Both the position numbers and the translations under genes were made by a program. Below the pieces are notes generated by a model. That model had not been told where the DNA came from and searched no databases. It worked only from the letters and a program-made list of their open reading frames with translations. This document shows positions 1-5,426 of a stretch of 5,426 bases of DNA, piece by piece. Position 1 is the stretch's first letter; the number at the start of each line of letters is the position of its first letter. This DNA is from Clostridia bacterium (GTDB taxonomy: Bacteria; Bacillota; Clostridia; Christensenellales; Aristaeellaceae): NCBI GenBank assembly GCA_024404395.1, contig JAKSPZ010000090.1, forward strand, positions 1-5,426. Direction: 5' to 3'.

Positions 1-288
1 TGCTGTACACGCTATAAACATACCCCCCGCGATCCCGAGATGATCCACAATCTGGAGAACCGCCTCAACCGCATGGTCGGACAGCTCAACGGCATCAAGC
101 GCATGATCGACGAGAACCGCTACTGCGGCGATATCCTCACCCAGATCTCCGCGGTGGAGAGCGCTCTCAGGAACGTGGGCTACATCATCATGGAAGAACA
201 CGTCAACACCTGCGTCCGCGAGAAGGTCCTGCAAGGCGACAACGAAGTCCTGGGCGAGACCCTTGAATTGATGAAGAAGTTGAAATAA
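1..288 (+). CDS. csoR: CsoR/FrmR-family metal-sensing transcriptional repressor (5' end missing)
   Basis: This is a small all-helical DNA-binding repressor of the CsoR/RcnR (DUF156) family, which releases its operator when it binds metal. The frame is open from base 1, giving 95 residues in the window, so the true start is probably upstream. The ATG at 40 would cut off a stretch (a Cys-Cys pair, then RYKHTPRDPE) that resembles the usual N-terminal tail of clostridial CsoR proteins. Family hallmarks are NRLNRMVGQLNGIKRMI followed by RYCGDILTQISAVESAL. Counting from the first codon, Cys42, His67 and Cys71 keep the 25- and 4-residue spacing of the Cys-His-Cys copper site of M. tuberculosis CsoR (C36-H61-C65), and a Tyr precedes the first Cys as it does there. 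This favours Cu(I) sensing over the Ni/Co (RcnR) or formaldehyde (FrmR) branches, which lack the last Cys. No copper pump or chaperone gene is visible; the next gene, a membrane protein, starts directly after the stop. Family assignment is firm; the copper specificity is inferred. Confidence 0.93.
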   Translation, partial: CCTRYKHTPRDPEMIHNLENRLNRMVGQLNGIKRMIDENRYCGDILTQISAVESALRNVGYIIMEEHVNTCVREKVLQGDNEVLGETLELMKKLK

Positions 289-1815
289 ATGAAAAACAAA
301 CACAGTTCACTGTTTCTGCCGCTCCTGTTTTGGTTTTTGTGCTTCTTTGGTGCCATGTTTTTCGTTGTGCGTTGGGCGCCGATACTTTTGGACGCCGATC
401 AGGCTTCCGAGCTCATTCTGGCAAGCCGTCTGAAAGGTGCAGACCTCCTCTGCAGCGAGTGGCATTACAGTACCTCTCTGAGAGTTTTCGATGTCCAGAT
501 CTTTTTCAAGATCGGCATGCTGCTATCCCCCGACAACTGGATGAATGCCATGATCATCGGTCAGGGCATAATGTTGTTGTTGAATAGTCTTTGCATACTC
601 TATGCAGCTCGGCCTGTCCTGAGTGCTCGTATGTCGATCATCATTTCCGCCGTCATGCTCTGCCCTTTCTCATTTTGGCAGGAATTCTATGGTGTGTGTT
701 TCGGCTTCTATCTTCCCTTCATGATGCTGACATCAATCGGCTTCGGTCTGATCGAACGCCTATGGATGGGCTGTCACCACAAAGGTGTTCACAGTGCATT
801 CCTCTGTCTGCACGCTATAATCTGCGGGCTCGGCGGAATCAGAATGGGCATGAATTTTTACGCACCGATGGCTATGGCACTTCTCTGCTTCACACTTATG
901 AAACTGCGTCACGGAAAAGCTGTCAACCTGAAAGCGTTTGTATTGTCCATCATTTCCACCGTCTTCTATGGCATTGGTTACATCATCAACGCAGGCATCC
1001 TCGCCCGATATTTCGCCTTTGTCCGCTCCGAAGCACAAAAACTGGCTGTTCTCGATCTGAACGCCGTTCTGAAGACCCTTGCGGACTTTCTGTCACTGTT
1101 CGGCTATCCCATCGTGGCGGAAAATGCCACCGCAACGGCAAATCTTCTCTCTCCCATGGGTATTCTGGGAGTCTGCGGCATCGCTCTTGTTTTGTTCTTT
1201 GTGGTTTTTGCAATTCGCCTCGCACTGCGTCGAGATACCCTGCCGGAACAGCTGCAGTTTCTGTTGATCTCGGGCTTGTTCATGTTCCTGATGACCGCCG
1301 TAGCACTGTCGCTGCTGCAATATAACGACAACGGTTCCTATTACCTGCCATGTCTGCCTATTATGATCATCATCATCGCCGCAGGCATTTCTGCGGAACA
1401 GTTTCGCTTTAAGCACAGTCGTCAGGTCGTCACCGCACTTTGGCTGCTGTGCGTAATGGGTGCAAGTGTATTTCAATGTCGTATGGCAACCCTCGTCCCG
1501 CTTCGCGGTAACCCCAGTCTCACCTCCGTTTACGATTATATTTCGGAGCAAGGTCTTACACACGGCGCCGCCACCTTCTGGAACAGCAACGTTCTGACTG
1601 CAAGAAGCAACGGCAAAATTGAGATGTGGACAGTCTACGATTTTGAAAATGGTACGCCTGTCCTTCTGCCGCCACTGCAGCTGTGCAGTCATACTCAGAT
1701 CCCAGAAGACTGTTTCTTTCTCATCCGTATCGATGAGACCGATCTGGAAAACGCCGAAGCGAAATTCGGTAAAACGATCATCTATCGTGATGACATCTAT
1801 ATGATCCTCAAATGA
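289..1815 (+). CDS. Polytopic membrane protein, probable GT-C-type glycosyltransferase
   Basis: This 508-residue integral membrane protein has about 10-11 hydrophobic segments (roughly residues 8-29, 85-106, 112-131, 136-157, 165-185, 186-205, 213-240, 288-315, 325-345, 351-370 and 381-398) and a soluble tail from about residue 400. After the first membrane segment comes an acidic loop, LLDADQASELILA (33-45), then EWHYSTSLRV (57-66). An Asp-x-Asp in the first extracytoplasmic loop is where GT-C enzymes (lipid-phosphate-sugar dependent) carry catalytic or metal-binding acids. The pattern, plus the tail motif ATFWNSNVLTARSNGKIEMW, resembles a family of uncharacterised membrane proteins I associate with gut Clostridia. 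The ATG follows the csoR stop with no gap (TAAATG). Only a weak GAAG (276-279) precedes it, so translation probably depends on coupling to csoR. GC looks near 50%, lower than the scpB region. Donor and acceptor are unknown, and GT-C membership is an inference from topology and motif. Confidence 0.85.
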   Translation: MKNKHSSLFLPLLFWFLCFFGAMFFVVRWAPILLDADQASELILASRLKGADLLCSEWHYSTSLRVFDVQIFFKIGMLLSPDNWMNAMIIGQGIMLLLNSLCILYAARPVLSARMSIIISAVMLCPFSFWQEFYGVCFGFYLPFMMLTSIGFGLIERLWMGCHHKGVHSAFLCLHAIICGLGGIRMGMNFYAPMAMALLCFTLMKLRHGKAVNLKAFVLSIISTVFYGIGYIINAGILARYFAFVRSEAQKLAVLDLNAVLKTLADFLSLFGYPIVAENATATANLLSPMGILGVCGIALVLFFVVFAIRLALRRDTLPEQLQFLLISGLFMFLMTAVALSLLQYNDNGSYYLPCLPIMIIIIAAGISAEQFRFKHSRQVVTALWLLCVMGASVFQCRMATLVPLRGNPSLTSVYDYISEQGLTHGAATFWNSNVLTARSNGKIEMWTVYDFENGTPVLLPPLQLCSHTQIPEDCFFLIRIDETDLENAEAKFGKTIIYRDDIYMILK

Positions 1816-1821
1816 TCATAA

Positions 1822-1858
1822 AGGGGGCTGCCTCCGTATGGAGACAGCCCCCTGTTTT
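1822..1858 (+). terminator. Rho-independent terminator of the csoR-membrane protein unit
   Basis: The hairpin has arms 1822-1835 and 1840-1853, a four-base GTAT loop, 13 pairs and one C/A mismatch (1831/1844). The base is five G-C pairs, followed by GTTTTATT. It starts 7 bases after the stop of the membrane-protein gene. On the minus strand it lies just past the stop of the convergent PPC gene, but there it is followed only by TTTATGATC, so it is a weaker terminator in that direction. It may still act on both converging transcripts. Confidence 0.9.
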
Positions 1859-1865
1859 ATTGTCA

Positions 1866-2675
1866 TTATGCCACGCAGATCAGGCGGAAGCAGTAATCGT
1901 CGTAGGTGAAATCGCCGAAGTCCTGGCATTCGACCTTCAGGTAGTAGGTGCCAGCGGCAAGATGGATACCATCGGCAGTCTTGTAGATCATGTCGCCGAG
2001 GCCCTGATCCTTGTAATCCAGATACCAGACATCGACTCTGGAGAGCTCATTGCCGTTGACCACTTCGTACAGAGAATAGGTCAGTTCGTTGTCATAGGCC
2101 GCACCCGTTTCAATGGTGAGCGTCCCATCGGCAGGCATATAGAAGCAGTAGTAGTCGACATCCTCATAGGCCTGCAGAGAACCCACCACCTGCACGCCCA
2201 TGTTCGCTTCGGATGCGTCTTTGGGGCGATCGTTGCACTCGATCTCCATCGCGCCGGGCACCACTGCCGCACCGGTGACGGTGATATAGTAAGGCTTTTC
2301 GCTGAAGTGGAATTCGGGGTTCTTCACTTCCAGACAGTAGCGTCCGGCACGATAGCGCAGCGTCGCCATCTCGCGAACCACGGTGTCATACAGCGCCTCG
2401 CCGTTGAAAAGGAACTGCTGCGTGAAGATCTTCTCAAAGCTGCCGTCATTGGCGATGGCGTTGAGCGTCACGATGTAACGGCTGTCCACATCGAACTCAA
2501 ATGTGATGTCCAGAGCGGTGTCCCCGGTCAGATCCAGCAGGAAGCGATCAACTTCACCGTACTCGGAGATATTGTCGGTAACGGTGGTACCGATCACCAT
2601 ATTGCGGGGCTCTGCGAAAGCAGCGCCTGCGGTGATCAGGATAATAACGAGCAGCATGGAAAGGATACGTTTCAT
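1866..2675 (-). CDS. Secreted protein with two PPC-like beta-sandwich domains
   Basis: This 269-residue exported protein has a signal peptide: MKR, a hydrophobic core at residues 5-18, and a likely cleavage after AFA (21). There is no lipobox Cys, so it is probably released or held only by the wall. The mature part reads as two tandem domains resembling bacterial pre-peptidase C-terminal (PPC) folds. Domain 1 (about 25-135) has EVDRFLLDL, AGRYCLEVKN (110-119) and a closing YYITVTG. Domain 2 (about 143-267) has the typical E-x-N-D opening (EIECNDRPKDA), GSLQAYEDVDYYCFYMPADG (165-184), AGTYYLKVEC (241-250) and a closing YCFRLICV. PPC domains usually accompany secreted peptidases, but no peptidase domain is present, so a binding or structural role is only a guess. 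The mature chain has six Cys. The start is set by a perfect AGGAGGT (2681-2687) five bases before ATG. Hairpins lie on both sides, so it is probably monocistronic, though I saw no clear sigma-A promoter at 2688-2748. Confidence 0.88.
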   Translation of the reverse strand: MKRILSMLLVIILITAGAAFAEPRNMVIGTTVTDNISEYGEVDRFLLDLTGDTALDITFEFDVDSRYIVTLNAIANDGSFEKIFTQQFLFNGEALYDTVVREMATLRYRAGRYCLEVKNPEFHFSEKPYYITVTGAAVVPGAMEIECNDRPKDASEANMGVQVVGSLQAYEDVDYYCFYMPADGTLTIETGAAYDNELTYSLYEVVNGNELSRVDVWYLDYKDQGLGDMIYKTADGIHLAAGTYYLKVECQDFGDFTYDDYCFRLICVA

Positions 2676-2748
2676 GGTGAACCTCCTGAAGTTTCAGTGT
2701 CTGTTTACATACCGTAAGACGGAACCTCATTCAGAATTGTTCCACACC

Positions 2749-2783
2749 AAAAACAGAAAGCAGACCCCGAAAACAAGGTCTGC
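2749..2783 (-). terminator. Rho-independent terminator of the scpB-GNAT unit
   Basis: Read on the minus strand, GCAGACC (2783-2777) and GGTCTGC (2766-2760) form a perfect 7-pair stem with a 10-base loop, followed by TTTCTGTTTTT (2759-2749). It starts 13 bases after the stop of the acetyltransferase gene and ends before the ribosome site of the PPC gene. It therefore separates these two same-strand genes into different transcripts. Confidence 0.82.
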
Positions 2784-2796
2784 CTAAATACAGTAT

Positions 2797-3279
2797 TCAG
2801 AAGGTGAGCCGCATTGCGTGCCATACCACGTTGCCGTGGGTGGACTCGGAGATGCCCTCATCCACAAAGCCGAACTTGGCGTAATAGTGCACCAGTCGGT
2901 CTTTGCAGGTCAGTACCAGCCCTACTCTCCCCTGTGCTTTTGCATCGTCGATGAACCGACGAAGCATCTGCGCCGCATTGCCTCGGCAACGATGATCGGG
3001 ATGGACATCCACACCAAAGATCATCTGCCACGCGCCGTTCTCATTGTGCATGGACGCGTCGGCATACATCTCATCCGCCAGTTCCCGCTCGTCCGTCACC
3101 ATACCGTTGACATAGCCGATGACCTTCTCATCATCCAGCAGCAGGAGAAAATGATTGGGATAGACCTCCAGCCGATCCCGGATCTGCGCCTCCGTCGCCG
3201 CTTCCGCAGGCGGGAAACACACCGCTTCCAGTTCCGCCAACGGCTTGGCGTCTGCTACGCAGGCATATCGCATGATCAT
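2797..3279 (-). CDS. GNAT-family N-acetyltransferase
   Basis: This cytoplasmic 160-residue protein is predicted to move an acetyl group from acetyl-CoA to an amine, and it fills a single GNAT domain. Motif A is seen at GVDVHPDHRCRGNAAQMLRRF (89-109); R97-x-x-G100-x-A102 is the pyrophosphate-binding loop (Q/R-x-x-G-x-G/A). Motif B follows at VLTCKDRLVHYYAKFGFVDEG (122-142), where Tyr133 of YYAKFGF sits at the usual general-acid position. The N-terminal CFPPAEAATEAQIRDRLEVYPNHFLLL (21-47) resembles bacterial relatives of arylalkylamine (serotonin-type) N-acetyltransferases, so a small amine substrate is possible but unproven. The ATG at 3279 overlaps the scpB stop as ATGA, which implies translational coupling. 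The only Shine-Dalgarno-like GGAG (3291-3294) lies 11 bases upstream. A second ATG two codons in (3273) is an alternative start. The gene shares the scpB transcript, ending at the hairpin 2749-2783. Confidence 0.92.
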   Translation of the reverse strand: MIMRYACVADAKPLAELEAVCFPPAEAATEAQIRDRLEVYPNHFLLLLDDEKVIGYVNGMVTDERELADEMYADASMHNENGAWQMIFGVDVHPDHRCRGNAAQMLRRFIDDAKAQGRVGLVLTCKDRLVHYYAKFGFVDEGISESTHGNVVWHAMRLTF

Positions 3280-3806
3280 GTTTCCATCGGCTCCTTTATG
3301 GTCTGCTCGATCTCGGGGAGCTCATCCAGACTCTCCAGTCCGAAATGGCGCAGGAATTCGTCGGTGGTCCGATAGAGCGTGGGGCGACCGAGGGTCTCGC
3401 GCTCGCCGCAGGGCTCGATGAAGTTCTTGTTCAGCAGAGACTGTACGGAATAGTCGCACTTCACGCCGCGAATCGCTTCGATATCGCCTCGGGTGCAGGG
3501 TTGACGATAGGCAATGATGGACAAGGTCTCCAGCACCGCATTGGACAGCGGACGCTTCTGCAGCGGCTGCAGGAAGTTCTCCACCTCGGGCGCATACTCG
3601 GGACGAATGGACAAAAACACGGATTCACCGCTTCTGTTCAATTGGATCCCGCGATTGTCGAGGGTCAGACGGTCCGCCAGCGTTTCCAGCACTTCGGTCA
3701 TCTCGCCCGCAGTCAGGTTCATGGCATGGGCCAGATCCGCCACACGCACGGGTTCTCCCGACACAAACAGCACCGCTTCCACGATGGCATCCAGTTTCTT
3801 ATCCAA
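3276..3806 (-). CDS. scpB: Segregation and condensation protein B (ScpB)
   Basis: ScpB is the winged-helix (kite) subunit that binds ScpA in the Smc-ScpA-ScpB condensin complex, which organises and segregates the nucleoid. The 176-residue protein has the expected two winged-helix layout. The first carries LDAIVEAVLFVSGEPV (5-20). The second carries LETLSIIAYRQP (92-103), RGDIEAIRGV (106-115) and GRPTLYRTTDEFLRHFGL (140-157), all classic ScpB signatures. Length is within the usual range of about 170-200. Start choice: TTG at 3806 lies 8 bases after GGAGG. The in-frame ATG at 3812 (two residues longer) is only 2 bases from it, and TTG at 3830 lies upstream of the expected transcript start. The difference is at most eight residues. 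scpB normally follows scpA, but upstream here is a divergent gene, so scpA must be elsewhere. It is first in a two-gene unit with the acetyltransferase. Confidence 0.95.
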   Translation of the reverse strand: MDKKLDAIVEAVLFVSGEPVRVADLAHAMNLTAGEMTEVLETLADRLTLDNRGIQLNRSGESVFLSIRPEYAPEVENFLQPLQKRPLSNAVLETLSIIAYRQPCTRGDIEAIRGVKCDYSVQSLLNKNFIEPCGERETLGRPTLYRTTDEFLRHFGLESLDELPEIEQTIKEPMET

Positions 3807-3814
3807 TCTCATCG

Positions 3815-3819
3815 CCTCC
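3815..3819 (-). promoter_or_regulatory. scpB: Ribosome binding site GGAGG deciding the scpB start
   Basis: The minus-strand GGAGG is the only good Shine-Dalgarno site near the scpB start. It is 8 bases from TTG at 3806 (normal spacing), 2 bases from ATG at 3812 (too close in most models), and downstream of TTG at 3830. It therefore argues for the TTG start at 3806, although an ATG start cannot be excluded by sequence alone. Confidence 0.65.
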
Positions 3820-3833
3820 GTTCTCTGCAAGGT

Positions 3834-3862
3834 ATTCTACATTACCGCGCCCGAATCGTCAA
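3834..3862 (-). promoter_or_regulatory. Sigma-A-type promoter of scpB-GNAT
   Basis: Read on the minus strand, the -35 is TTGACG (3862-3857, 5 of 6), the spacer is exactly 17 bases and the -10 is TAGAAT (3839-3834, 5 of 6). The transcript would start near 3826-3828, giving a leader of only about 15-20 bases that holds the GGAGG ribosome site. It lies back to back with the plus-strand promoter at 3871-3899. Confidence 0.75.
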
Positions 3863-3870
3863 GCTGTCGA

Positions 3871-3899
3871 TTGTCAAACAGATGGCACCATGCTATAAT
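3871..3899 (+). promoter_or_regulatory. Near-consensus sigma-A-type promoter of the 3927 membrane-protein gene
   Basis: The -35 is TTGTCA (3871-3876, 5 of 6), the spacer is exactly 17 bases and the -10 is TATAAT (3894-3899, 6 of 6). A TG one base before the -10 (3891-3892) makes it an extended -10. The transcript would start near 3906, leaving a leader of about 20 bases that contains AGGAGGT (3914-3920). No room remains for a riboswitch or attenuator. Confidence 0.88.
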
Positions 3900-3926
3900 A
3901 CGATCATACTTTCAGGAGGTTCATCC

Positions 3927-5426
3927 ATGACGCACAATTCCCGATCCGATCGCCTTCTGTGGGGCGCAACGATACTGCTTTTCGCCATTTCCATCATTCC
4001 GAACCTGTTCCGATACATCCCCCTCGGGCATGATTTTGTGTACCATTGCATGCGCCTGACGGGTATCGCGTCGGAATTCAAGCTCGGCGATTTCTTCCCA
4101 ATGATCTATACCACCGTTCTCGGCGGCATCGGCTACGGCTCACCTTTTTACTATCCCGATCTCTTTCTCTATCCCTTCGCAGGACTTCTCAGTCTTGGGC
4201 TGCCCCTGCAGTGGACGTACAAGCTGCTGCTGACCATCCTGGTCCTCGCCTCTTTTTTCAGCATGTACAGCTGTGCAAAGACATTCATGGAACGACGTTC
4301 CGCCCACATTGCAGCGATCGCCTACAGCTTCTCCTATTACGTTCTGTTCGACATTCTGGCGCGAGCCGCCATCGGCGAATGTCTGGGCGTCATCTTTCTT
4401 CCCGTGGTCTATCTCGGTTACCGACGCATCGCCGACGGACAGACCGGACAATGGTGGATCCTCGCCCTTGGAATGACCTGCATCGTGTACTCCCACATGC
4501 TTTCCGTCATATTGGTCTCCATTTTTCTGGTGATCCTGATCCTGTTCGATTTCCGCCATTGGACGCAACACTTCGGCGATTTCAGGTATTTTGTATACGC
4601 CGCGCTGCTGTGTCTCGCCCTTTCCTGTGCTTTCTGGCTCCCGATGCTGGAGCAGATGATTGCCGCTGCCTTCAGTGTCGGCGGAGATTCCACCCTTTCC
4701 GCCAACTTTCTCGGAAAGGTATATTCTGCCGTTCGTCTGCTGGCGCCGCCCGCGATCACACTCTTCACCGGCACCGACACGCAAGCCTATCCCCGTCCCG
4801 GCGGACTGGCCTTTTACGCCGCGGTACTGCTTGCCGTCATATCGCTGGCAAAAGCACAAAAACACCGCGCGTTCAAGCTGTGCGGGATGCTGCTCCTGAT
4901 CTTCATCATGGCTGTAAAACAGCCTTTGAACACACTGCTTGCCCGTACTCCTTACGCAGTCATCCAGTTCCCCTGGCGACTGCTGATGCCTTTCACGCTC
5001 CTCGTTTCGTTGTTGATGGCAGAGGGATTCCGTGCCGCGAAAAGCAAGCGCGTCCGCGCATTGCTCGCTGTATTGCTCGTGCTGTCCGGATTGTCTTCAG
5101 CCTACTTTAACACGCCAACGGACATGTACAGGTATGCCGAACGGAAACGCGGCGAGCTGTCATTAGCGGCTTATACCGATGCCTGTCTGGATGTAAAATC
5201 CCTCCCCGCCGACTATCCCGGTATCCTGCGGCAGGATATCCCCCGCGAGCCGATTTGTTCCGATGGATCGCTCTCGGTCACCCTTGACCGCGATATCAAG
5301 AACCGGATGATCGTGACGTTCGATAGCAATCCCGGCGACGCCTATGTCGACCTTCCGCTGGTCTACGACGTCGGCTACACCGCCATCGACAGCAACGGCA
5401 GCGTTCTGCCAGGATCCGTGGGCACT
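3927..5426 (+). CDS. Large polytopic membrane protein, YfhO/PTPS-related GT-C-like (3' end missing)
   Basis: The frame from ATG 3927 is open for exactly 500 codons and runs off the window. The start is set by AGGAGGT (3914-3920), six bases upstream, and by the promoter just before it. After a first membrane segment (about 10-29) come GHDFVYHCMR (34-43), a loop containing GYGSPFYYPDLFLYP (69-83), and ARAAIGE (145-151). I recognise these as the pattern of YfhO-like or '6-pyruvoyl-tetrahydropterin synthase-related' membrane proteins (PF10131-like), which are placed near GT-C glycosyltransferases and have nothing to do with pterin synthesis. About 10-13 membrane segments follow up to residue 394. 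From about 395 a hydrophilic, probably extracytoplasmic beta-rich domain begins (LSVTLDRDIKNRMIVTF and YVDLPLVYDVGYTAID are visible). YfhO of B. subtilis is linked to glycosylation of lipoteichoic acid, so sugar transfer to a surface polymer is plausible here; donor and target are unknown. Confidence 0.88.
   Translation, partial: MTHNSRSDRLLWGATILLFAISIIPNLFRYIPLGHDFVYHCMRLTGIASEFKLGDFFPMIYTTVLGGIGYGSPFYYPDLFLYPFAGLLSLGLPLQWTYKLLLTILVLASFFSMYSCAKTFMERRSAHIAAIAYSFSYYVLFDILARAAIGECLGVIFLPVVYLGYRRIADGQTGQWWILALGMTCIVYSHMLSVILVSIFLVILILFDFRHWTQHFGDFRYFVYAALLCLALSCAFWLPMLEQMIAAAFSVGGDSTLSANFLGKVYSAVRLLAPPAITLFTGTDTQAYPRPGGLAFYAAVLLAVISLAKAQKHRAFKLCGMLLLIFIMAVKQPLNTLLARTPYAVIQFPWRLLMPFTLLVSLLMAEGFRAAKSKRVRALLAVLLVLSGLSSAYFNTPTDMYRYAERKRGELSLAAYTDACLDVKSLPADYPGILRQDIPREPICSDGSLSVTLDRDIKNRMIVTFDSNPGDAYVDLPLVYDVGYTAIDSNGSVLPGSVGT

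Noticed and set aside
1093..1692. Minus-strand ORFs inside the 289-1815 gene
   Set aside because: They are antisense shadows with Cys/Arg/Gln-rich products, no ribosome site and no recognisable domain.
1812..2717. A 301-codon plus-strand ORF opposite the PPC gene
   Set aside because: It begins inside the end of the previous gene and runs through the terminator hairpin. It is antisense to a gene with a signal peptide, domains and a perfect ribosome site.
2688..2748. A sigma-A promoter for the PPC gene
   Set aside because: The best hexamers on the minus strand (TTCTGA with TATGTA, spacer 19) match the consensus poorly. The gene probably has a promoter here, but I could not place it.
2818..3375. 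A 185-codon plus-strand ORF opposite the GNAT and scpB genes
   Set aside because: It is antisense to two recognisable protein families, has no ribosome site and shows no family motif.
4140..4865. A 241-codon minus-strand ORF rich in Gly, Gln, Glu and Asp
   Set aside because: It is antisense to the 3927 gene. Its composition is what reverse reading of a hydrophobic membrane-protein gene gives, and it has no start signals.
4046..5110. A 354-codon plus-strand ORF, the longest complete one at the right side
   Set aside because: It lies in another frame of the 3927 membrane-protein gene, has no ribosome site, and its product is a low-complexity Arg/His/Ser/Pro-rich chain typical of out-of-frame translation of GC-rich DNA.

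Overview
The window looks like chromosomal DNA of a low-to-mid GC Gram-positive anaerobe, most likely a gut-type clostridium (Bacillota). This is inferred from strong AGGAGG-type ribosome sites, near-consensus sigma-A promoters, a CsoR-family copper-type repressor, a ScpB condensin subunit, and two polytopic membrane proteins of kinds common in gut Clostridia. The species cannot be named from this sequence.

Layout, left to right. (1) Positions 1-1815, plus strand: the 3' part of a csoR-like repressor gene runs with no gap into a gene for a polytopic membrane protein of GT-C glycosyltransferase type. The unit is closed by a strong hairpin terminator at 1822-1858. (2) Positions 1866-2675, minus strand: a secreted protein made of two PPC-like beta domains, convergent with the first unit and preceded by a perfect AGGAGGT. 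(3) Positions 2749-3862, minus strand: a compact scpB-GNAT acetyltransferase unit. It has its own promoter (3834-3862), a 4-base ATGA overlap between the genes, and a terminator (2749-2783). (4) Positions 3871-5426, plus strand: a divergent, near-perfect promoter drives a second large polytopic membrane protein (YfhO / PTPS-related, GT-C-like). Its reading frame is open for exactly 500 codons to the window edge.

The four transcription units are mostly functionally independent: metal sensing, chromosome segregation, small-molecule acetylation and envelope glycan work. The two GT-C-like proteins and the secreted PPC protein give the region a cell-surface flavour, but nothing here proves a shared pathway. 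There is no gene-free stretch longer than about 125 bases, and I saw no RNA gene, CRISPR array, insertion sequence or phage element. I found no convincing new system. The points most worth checking are the csoR-membrane protein coupling, scpB without an adjacent scpA, the tight back-to-back promoter pair, and the lower GC of the first membrane-protein gene.
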